A stretch of DNA of 37,511 bases from NCBI GenBank assembly GCA_903837355.1, contig CAILUI010000136.1, positions 1 through 37,511 of the forward strand. The letters run 5' to 3'. The stretch comes from an uncultured Victivallales bacterium (lineage in GTDB: Bacteria; Verrucomicrobiota; Lentisphaeria; Oligosphaerales; JAFGRS01). Shown here one piece after another: positions 33,301 to 37,511 of the stretch. The position numbers and the translations under genes are program-made. The notes below the pieces were generated by a model. The model did no database searches, had not been told where the DNA came from, and saw only the letters and a program-made list of their open reading frames with translations. The stretch's first letter is position 1, and every line of letters starts with the position of its first letter.

Positions 33301-33503
33301 CCGGCGTGGAGGTCATCATCCAGGCCAATGGGATCGAACTGGCCCGCCAAAGGCTGCTGCCCGGCGCCCCCTGGTGCGAGCTGACCGCGGACCTCTCGCC
33401 CTGGGCCGGCAAGCCCGTAGTCCTAACCCTCGTTACCGATGCCGCCGGTCCCTACGGCAGCGACTGGGCGCGCTGGGGCGAACCGCAACTCCTGCCAAAG
33501 TAG
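30363..33503 (+). CDS. Exported DUF6259-like glycoside hydrolase
   Basis: A protein of 1046 residues starting with GTG; AGGGAG (30352-30357) lies 5 nt upstream. The signal peptide MQELRYLIGLLAALVALSTS ends at AAP. A beta sandwich (about 23-240) precedes a TIM barrel (about 260-570): LVYVPNWRPDGYDRLYPNY, RVMPHLNYFACDPQHP, then VDAVYLDQTLN (D419) and LAVGGESLNE (E460). The D419/E460 pair is placed like D859/E911 of the paralogue at 23473-26856, and the two barrels are clearly related. The C-terminal 450 residues are beta-rich, with two jelly-roll-like segments whose ends read DWARWFAPRVVDA and DWARWGEPQLL, probably an internal duplication of a carbohydrate-binding module. Substrate unknown. Confidence 0.85.
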   Translation: MQELRYLIGLLAALVALSTSAAPLSLQTASLRARFDLGTLTDLSDRHGQRYVGGSAAAPTGVTIHRLGAEHAAQAGGGPLVLDAEGRARCRYESLRDLPGGVIEGDLARVDASGEVTAAFHCQSPEPGVAGVEWSVGPIPAEMNLIVPGWGGFRLTATSPVTAADLEYPMAWEAQLVIVEGQGRGFYVWADDTTGRYKRLRIRLKPDGWWLGFTTWNNAPFDELRECQSVNWRIGVYEGDWRVPARRYREWAQANLPPVTDRQPAWVRDIRSVVILFSAPEAAILDTLAQCVDPRQTLVYVPNWRPDGYDRLYPNYEGVASFGPFVTHAHELGFRVMPHLNYFACDPQHPLYEQLKAYHLRDPWGTHEQQWFTWDDASDPTNNRKLAYINPAYRPWRDLLIERIGKLQATYGVDAVYLDQTLNIYNDHNGLCEGTTMLQGNLALGRELRAALPGLAVGGESLNEVTARYQDFCQRHAYGIDFDRSTWNKAQLKDAHPISSYLFQPTIMFHYIGCPPPATDQYYAAWREDYTRWGVLPTLMVFGAETKPPTGFGRQLAAEIRFWQTERLVPDLEGPWPADVLFPYRTASGQRAVRTADGRFTCGKREISRTVTGVSELRLAGTIEGALCYDRKRIFGLNPDLWYPAFPEPRDLTAFHVESLPAGVSLQTSTLQDGFATLTARAEVVAYLPRLMAQATCGSRPFVGDPLEVRGALQGADGSQFASLGDQLHAHPPWKSGPGIASARWQLKLPRHGKPRFVSEVALDPGAAGTSDGVRFGVTARHGRQTAHVELHNATAERRPLDLDLAAFAGQEIELELTVDPGPAREVTADWARWFAPRVVDAAVTNGRLAIVDPARKTAVLSGTQASTPGYRGTRSVVAVSFPGTLILLRDPPASVALPVDLASSPFRVGFSDASGQVLTAPAWADAVVGLGKVGGVERRSLRVQPPDLGRTSVTYALALPPAPAAVRCFVGIEDGSRSTGVEVIIQANGIELARQRLLPGAPWCELTADLSPWAGKPVVLTLVTDAAGPYGSDWARWGEPQLLPK

Positions 33504-33539
33504 CGGCGCGCTCCACTAGTCAGCGCCTGGCCGGGGGCG

Positions 33540-33568
33540 TTGACAGATGGAACCCTGACCATTACAAT
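33540..33568 (+). promoter_or_regulatory. Consensus sigma70 promoter of the toxin-antitoxin operon
   Basis: A perfect TTGACA (33540-33545), exactly 17 bp, and TACAAT (33563-33568, 5/6). The predicted start of transcription, about 7 nt downstream, falls on or next to the A of the ATG at 33575. There is no ribosome-binding site before that ATG, so the transcript may be leaderless. An imperfect dyad tatgcatg-atga-catgata (33574-33592) overlaps the start and is a candidate operator for the antitoxin. Confidence 0.75.
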
Positions 33569-33574
33569 ACGGAT

Positions 33575-33838
33575 ATGCATGATGACATGATAACTGTGCT
33601 TACGGTCCGCGGCCAGACTTCGGTGCCGGCGAAGTGCCGTCGCGCCGCACGCCTCAAACCTGGGCAGAAACTGCGCTGGGAACAGGTGTCCGAGACCGTC
33701 TTCAGGGTGGTTGTCGACACTGCCGGCGACGCTCCCGGGCCACTGAGTGTGCTGGGTTGGGCGCGACGTTTCCATACCGACGCTCCGCCGCGTACCGATG
33801 ACGTGATGCGTGAACTGCGCGCTGGGGACGGTGCGTAA
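33575..33838 (+). CDS. AbrB/SpoVT-type antitoxin
   Basis: A protein of 87 residues (or 83 from the in-frame ATG at 33587). The N-terminal swapped-hairpin DNA-binding motif is MITVLTVRGQTSVPAKCRR followed by LKPGQKLRWEQV, as in VapB/MazE/AbrB antitoxins. The C-terminal part (about 55-87), with GWARRFHTDAPPRTDDVMRELR, is the flexible region that normally occupies the toxin active site. Its TAA stop overlaps the ATG of the toxin gene by one base, fixing it as the antitoxin of that pair. It probably represses the promoter at 33540-33568. Confidence 0.85.
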   Translation: MHDDMITVLTVRGQTSVPAKCRRAARLKPGQKLRWEQVSETVFRVVVDTAGDAPGPLSVLGWARRFHTDAPPRTDDVMRELRAGDGA

Positions 33839-34257
33839 TGGCCTGGGTTCTGGACTCTTGCGTGGTGCTGGACATCGCCTTGCGGGATCCTGTGTTTGGG
33901 CTGCCGTCGGCACTGCTGGCCGATGAACTGCGACGCGAAGGTCTCGTGGTCTGCCCGATCAGCGTCATCGAGGTCACCCCATCCTTCGCCGGGCGGGTGC
34001 AGAACGTGGAGGAGTTCCTGGCGCTGCTGGGGGCCGATCCCTACGCTGCCTGGACTCCGGCGGACACCGCGAGCGCGGCGGCGGGGTGGATGCGCTACGT
34101 TGCCCAGAAGCGCGCCGGGATGACGGGGCGGCGGCCCATCGCCGACATCCTGATCGGCGGCTTTGCCTGCCGCTTCCAAGGACTGGTAACCCGCAACCCG
34201 CAACACGTCATGTCCTTCTTCCCGGGCCTCGCGATCCGGCAGCCCGCAACACCGTGA
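33838..34257 (+). CDS. vapC: VapC-type PIN-domain toxin
   Basis: A protein of 139 residues, a PIN-domain endoribonuclease. The acidic active site is visible: D6 in WVLDSCVVLDI, E45 in PISVIEVTPSF and D103 in RRPIADILIGGFA, with N120 in LVTRNPQHV at the fourth position. Length and order are normal for VapC, and nothing suggests inactivation. VapC toxins cleave tRNA or rRNA when freed from the antitoxin. The gene begins on the last base of the antitoxin stop codon, so translation is coupled. It sits 27 bp before the next glycosidase-like gene, so read-through from the toxin-antitoxin promoter is possible. Confidence 0.9.
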   Translation: MAWVLDSCVVLDIALRDPVFGLPSALLADELRREGLVVCPISVIEVTPSFAGRVQNVEEFLALLGADPYAAWTPADTASAAAGWMRYVAQKRAGMTGRRPIADILIGGFACRFQGLVTRNPQHVMSFFPGLAIRQPATP

Positions 34258-34284
34258 CCCCTGTCTGGGGGCGGAGCAAATTCC

Positions 34285-37020
34285 ATGACACCATACCGCC
34301 ACGGCCTCCTCCTCGGGCTCCTCCTCCCGCTTGCCATGCTGGCCGAGCCGATCGCGCTGGTTCCGGCCAACGCGCCCGCCGTGATCCCCTTGGGCCAGAC
34401 ACGGGAGTTCCAGTTCGGCACCGTCCCGCAGGCGAACACGACGGTGCTGCTGACCATCCGGAGCCGCATGGACTTTCCCTCTCTGGGTGGCTCCATGCAG
34501 TTCATGCGCCTGGTCCTGAACGGTCGCGAGATCCAGGCGGCGGTCGGGCGTTCGGCACCGCGCTTGCTCAACCGTCCGCTGCGCGCGCCGGTCGCCCCCA
34601 ACCTGATCGAGACTTGGTACGACGCCGGCAAGGAGGGGCAGGAGCGCGGCTGGAAGGTGCTCTACGCCCCTGACTTCAGCGCCGCCTACTCCGAGAAGTA
34701 CTACGTCGGCGATCCCTACGAGTGCGTTCTCGACGTCACCGATCTGACCAACCCGGTCGCCGAGAACCGTCTGCGCATCGAGAACACGACCACCCCGAGC
34801 TTCGTGCAGGCCAACGTCACCCCGGCTACGGGCAAGCCCGAGCTGAACCTGGTGATCGGCGCCCTGACCATCGAGGCCAAGCCAGGCGCCAGCCCGCTGC
34901 TGGCGCTCGCGGCGAACCCCGCGGCTACGGTCGTCAACCGCGGCACTCCCGCCGCGGGCGCCGCCGCGTATCGCGGGGAACTGCTGCCCGGCGGTGGCTT
35001 CGTCGTGCAGGTGGCGGGGGACTCCTATCGCTTCACCAGCAGCTTCTCCTACCCCGCTGCCGGGTTCAACCGCCTGCTCCCCGGGGGCCCCGCTACGGAT
35101 GGCCAGCCGGGCTGGACGGTTGCGAGCACCGCGAACGGCGTCACGGGGCAGGGGCCGGACTACACCGTGGTGCGGACGGTGGTCTTCGGGCCGCGTCGCA
35201 TCGAGGTCGCCGACGCCATCCGCAACGCGCGCCCGGATGCGCCGCTGGGGCTGTGTGTGCGGCACGAGCTCGATCTGGCGGCGCTCAAAGATGCCCCGAT
35301 TCGCCTTGCCGGCAACCCGGATCCCGCGGTGAACGACTACATCTCGTTCGGCAACCCCAGCGTGCATGTGGTCACTCCGGCGGGTGGGCTGGGGCTGGTT
35401 GCCGATGACGACGTCTTCCGCAACCAGGCCCACCTCTACGTGCGTCCCGAGGCCGCGCCGGACGCCGCCGTGGCTGGCATCCGTACCGAGATGCTGCGGC
35501 TTGGCCCGGGCGAGACCTACACGCTGCGCTGGTCCGTGTACCCGGTGGCTGGACCGGACTACTACGACTTCGTAAACCTGGTGCGCACGGAGTGGGACGC
35601 CAACTACACGGTGCTGGGCAACTGGGTCTGGGGCTTCCCGGGACTGGAGACGATGTCGGTCGAGGAGATCCGTACCGTGCTCACGCGCGAACGCATTCGC
35701 TACTACGTCACCAGCGACTGGGTCGAATGGGCCCCCAATGAACGCGGCACGCAGCGCATTTCCTTCGGCACCGATGTGCTCACCGACTACTGGGCCGGGC
35801 GGCGCCAGGCGCACCGCGAGGCCTTCGCGAAACTGCGCCAGGCCTCACCCGATATCCGGGTCATCGCCTACTACAACAGTATGCGCGAGTCCGTCGCTGA
35901 GACCGCGACCCGCTTTGCCGACAGTCTGCAGACCGATGCGGCGGGCCAGACGCCGACCACGGTCTGGACCCATACCGGCGCCAAGAATGCCTCCTATGTC
36001 ATGGTGCCGACGCTCGAGAACAGCTTCGGCAAGGCCATGCTTGATGTCGCCCGCCGGTACATGGACGAGATGCAGACCGACGGCCTCTACTGGGATGAGA
36101 TGGAGGGCATTCAGTTCGGCCAGATCCTGATCAGTTACAGCAACCCCGATGGCCATAGCTGCCTGCTGGATCCGACCACCTGGCGCCTGCAACGCGAGGT
36201 CGGCATCGTGCCCCTGGCCAGCCGGCCCTTCCACGACGCCGTCGTCCGCCTGACCCACGAGCGCGGCGGCCTGCTGCTGTGCAATGGCCCCACCGGCTCG
36301 CAGCAGACTCTGCGCGACCGCGTGCAACGCATGACGGAGGCTCAGCACAACGACCGCTATGCCTACGAGGGCCTGCTGCAGTCACCGTTGGGCTACATGA
36401 GCATGACCGACAGTTGGGATGACTACCGGCGCGTCCTCGGCCTGGGGTTGCTGCCCGTCGTCCGGATCCGGCCCGTGCTGCCGCACGACATCTCGCCCTA
36501 TCTGGTGCCGTTCACCCCCATCGAACTGCACGCCGGCTACCTGCTGGGCCAGGAACGCCTGATCGCTACCCATACGGGCACTTACGGCTGGCCCGGCCAG
36601 CGCGCTCTGGTGCAGGTGCGGCACTTCAGCGCCGCCGGCAAACTGACCACGACCGACTTCGCGACCACCATCGCGTCTGAAGCCCGGACCGCGGTGACGC
36701 TCGGTCCCCAGGAAGCCATCGTCCTCGAGCGCCTGCCGTTGTCCTTCGGCCCCAGCGACCCGGCGCCCGGCAACGCCGCCGCCTGGACTGCCGAGGTCGC
36801 ACAGGTACGCTATAGCACCGCCGAGATCGCGTTGCACCTGCGCGCGCCGCAGGGCGGCATCCTGAACCTTGGCCCGGGCGAGTTCGCTCAGGGCGCCGGT
36901 GCCAACCTCAAGGTCCGCCTCGGCCCGGTCGCCGGCTCCGTTCAGACGGCCAACGGCACCCTGCAGATCGCCGTGCCCGCCGGCTTCGCGGACACCCTGA
37001 CCCTATCCGAGGGCCTCTGA
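34285..37020 (+). CDS. Exported glycosidase-like protein of unrecognised family
   Basis: A protein of 911 residues. The signal peptide MTPYRHGLLLGLLLPLAMLA is cut near A20/E21, and GGAG (34273-34276) lies 8 nt before the start. The first 420 residues are beta-rich, with NRLRIENTT and a galactose-mutarotase-like sandwich. Residues about 425-800 look like a TIM barrel: LVRTEWDANYTVLGNWVWGFPG, IRVIAYYNSMRES, then MQTDGLYWDEMEGIQ (D604, E605), GGLLLCNGPTGSQQT and a long region ending HAGYLLGQERLIATHTG. The LYWDE strand is the best candidate for catalytic carboxylates. I do not recognise a CAZy family; it resembles large conserved hypotheticals of Armatimonadota and Planctomycetota. A C-terminal beta domain (about 815-911) ends it. 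Confidence 0.82.
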   Translation: MTPYRHGLLLGLLLPLAMLAEPIALVPANAPAVIPLGQTREFQFGTVPQANTTVLLTIRSRMDFPSLGGSMQFMRLVLNGREIQAAVGRSAPRLLNRPLRAPVAPNLIETWYDAGKEGQERGWKVLYAPDFSAAYSEKYYVGDPYECVLDVTDLTNPVAENRLRIENTTTPSFVQANVTPATGKPELNLVIGALTIEAKPGASPLLALAANPAATVVNRGTPAAGAAAYRGELLPGGGFVVQVAGDSYRFTSSFSYPAAGFNRLLPGGPATDGQPGWTVASTANGVTGQGPDYTVVRTVVFGPRRIEVADAIRNARPDAPLGLCVRHELDLAALKDAPIRLAGNPDPAVNDYISFGNPSVHVVTPAGGLGLVADDDVFRNQAHLYVRPEAAPDAAVAGIRTEMLRLGPGETYTLRWSVYPVAGPDYYDFVNLVRTEWDANYTVLGNWVWGFPGLETMSVEEIRTVLTRERIRYYVTSDWVEWAPNERGTQRISFGTDVLTDYWAGRRQAHREAFAKLRQASPDIRVIAYYNSMRESVAETATRFADSLQTDAAGQTPTTVWTHTGAKNASYVMVPTLENSFGKAMLDVARRYMDEMQTDGLYWDEMEGIQFGQILISYSNPDGHSCLLDPTTWRLQREVGIVPLASRPFHDAVVRLTHERGGLLLCNGPTGSQQTLRDRVQRMTEAQHNDRYAYEGLLQSPLGYMSMTDSWDDYRRVLGLGLLPVVRIRPVLPHDISPYLVPFTPIELHAGYLLGQERLIATHTGTYGWPGQRALVQVRHFSAAGKLTTTDFATTIASEARTAVTLGPQEAIVLERLPLSFGPSDPAPGNAAAWTAEVAQVRYSTAEIALHLRAPQGGILNLGPGEFAQGAGANLKVRLGPVAGSVQTANGTLQIAVPAGFADTLTLSEGL

Positions 37021-37511
37021 CCGCGTCATCCCGCCGGGATGGTATCACGGTTCGGCGCCCCCTGATGTCCGTGGCGATGCGGCGGGCTCCGCCGCGCGCC
37101 CGGGGCCGTTGGAGATGCGGCGGGCTCCGCCGCGCGCCCGGGGCCGTTGGAGATGCGGCGGGCTCCGCCGCGCGCCCGGGCCGGGCGCCTCTCCAGAAAG
37201 ACCGCACCTGGCTCTGCTCAGCCCCCCTGCAGCGTGCTGTTGAGCCCGCGCCGCCGCACCCCGCCCCGGCGACTACGGTCACTGGCTGGTCAGATATCTG
37301 CACTTGGCTGGATATCGCCAAGAGAATTCGCCAAGCCCGCGCCGTGGGCGGACTCAAGTGCTCCCCGGTGCTCGCCAGGGCGGTTCTAAGAAACCGGCGA
37401 GGGCGCCGACGGCTGGGTCTGCGATCGCCATTGGGCACCCCCGAGGCCCCCTTGCGGTCGCGCTATGGAGCATAGGGGGGCACGGCGTTGCGCCGGCGCT
37501 CGTCGCGGGCA
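37021..37511. other. Terminal intergenic region, no supported gene
   Basis: About 490 bp to the window edge. It begins with a perfect hairpin CATCCC-GCC-GGGATG (37027-37041), 6 bp after the stop codon, which may help end the transcript, although no U-tract follows. Three tandem repeats (37076-37180) come next, and then a dyad CTTGGC (37303-37308) / GCCAAG (37317-37322) in a slightly more AT-rich patch. Open frames on both strands are Arg/Pro-rich and show no domain. A gene truncated by the window edge cannot be excluded. Confidence 0.6.
37076..37180. repeat. Three tandem 38-bp hairpin-forming repeats
   Basis: Two exact 38-bp units (37076-37113 and 37114-37151) are followed by a third that matches for 29 bp (37152-37180) before diverging. 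Each unit contains a perfect dyad GCGGCGG-GCT-CCGCCGC, so RNA or single-stranded DNA would form three identical hairpins in a row. The array sits about 55 bp after the last gene's stop. Confidence 0.85.

Noticed and set aside
33562..35814. Minus-strand open frame of 750 codons
   Set aside because: Antisense to the toxin-antitoxin pair and the next gene, all supported by motifs, promoter and ribosome-binding sites.
37027..37041. Intrinsic terminator
   Set aside because: The hairpin is perfect but no run of T follows, so it is noted only as a hairpin.
37076..37180. CRISPR array
   Set aside because: The units are directly adjacent with no spacers, and no cas gene is present.
36908..37438. Minus-strand open frame of 176 codons near the window end
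   Set aside because: It runs through the tandem hairpin repeats and the end of the glycosidase-like gene; Arg/Ala/Pro-rich with no domain.

Overview
The window is a GC-rich, gene-dense bacterial chromosome segment. Its contents are several very large exported glycoside-hydrolase-like proteins, a cytoplasmic GH38 alpha-mannosidase, three paralogues of the uroporphyrinogen-decarboxylase (UroD/MtaA) fold, and scattered nucleotidyltransferase and VapBC modules. This mix suits a free-living polysaccharide degrader of the Armatimonadota, Planctomycetota/PVC or Hydrogenedentota kind. No ribosomal or marker gene is present, so the phylum is an inference from gene content. I see no phage, IS, CRISPR, tRNA or rRNA.

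Layout. 1-301: an intergenic region with an octamer-phased inverted repeat and a good sigma70-type promoter. 302-3899: a membrane-anchored protein and an exported glycosidase-like protein. 3880-11936 (minus): two giant exported multimodular proteins, one with a clan GH-A-like barrel and one GH123/DUF4091-like with a LamG tail. 11937-12450: an intergenic region rich in dyads. 12451-15519: a PAS-only sensor followed by two UroD-fold proteins. 15551-16172: a nucleotidyltransferase with a small partner. 16324-17271 (minus): lipoyl synthase. 17494-22147: a four-gene operon (see below). 22274-29644: a third UroD-fold protein, an exported DUF6259-like glycosidase and GH38. 29652-30312: a second nucleotidyltransferase pair. 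30363-37020: two more exported glycosidase-like proteins flanking a VapBC-type toxin-antitoxin pair. 37021-37511: three tandem GC-rich hairpin repeats and no supported gene.

How the genes fit together. The exported proteins with carbohydrate-binding modules would act on complex glycans outside the cytoplasm. GH38 has no signal peptide and would trim mannosides inside. The UroD-fold proteins recur next to glycosidase genes and may be cobamide- or methyl-transfer enzymes, but no corrinoid protein is encoded here.

The most unusual unit is the operon at 17494-22147. A near-consensus promoter is followed by a nucleotidyltransferase-like protein with an altered active site, and then by a membrane protein ending in a Cys/Gly-rich tail. 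Next comes an ion channel with the unusual order RCK-pore-RCK, and last a radical SAM/SPASM enzyme whose start codon overlaps the channel stop. I propose that the radical SAM enzyme modifies the Cys/Gly tail of the membrane protein, giving a post-translationally modified, membrane-tethered partner of a nucleotide-gated channel. This is inference from gene order and sequence composition.
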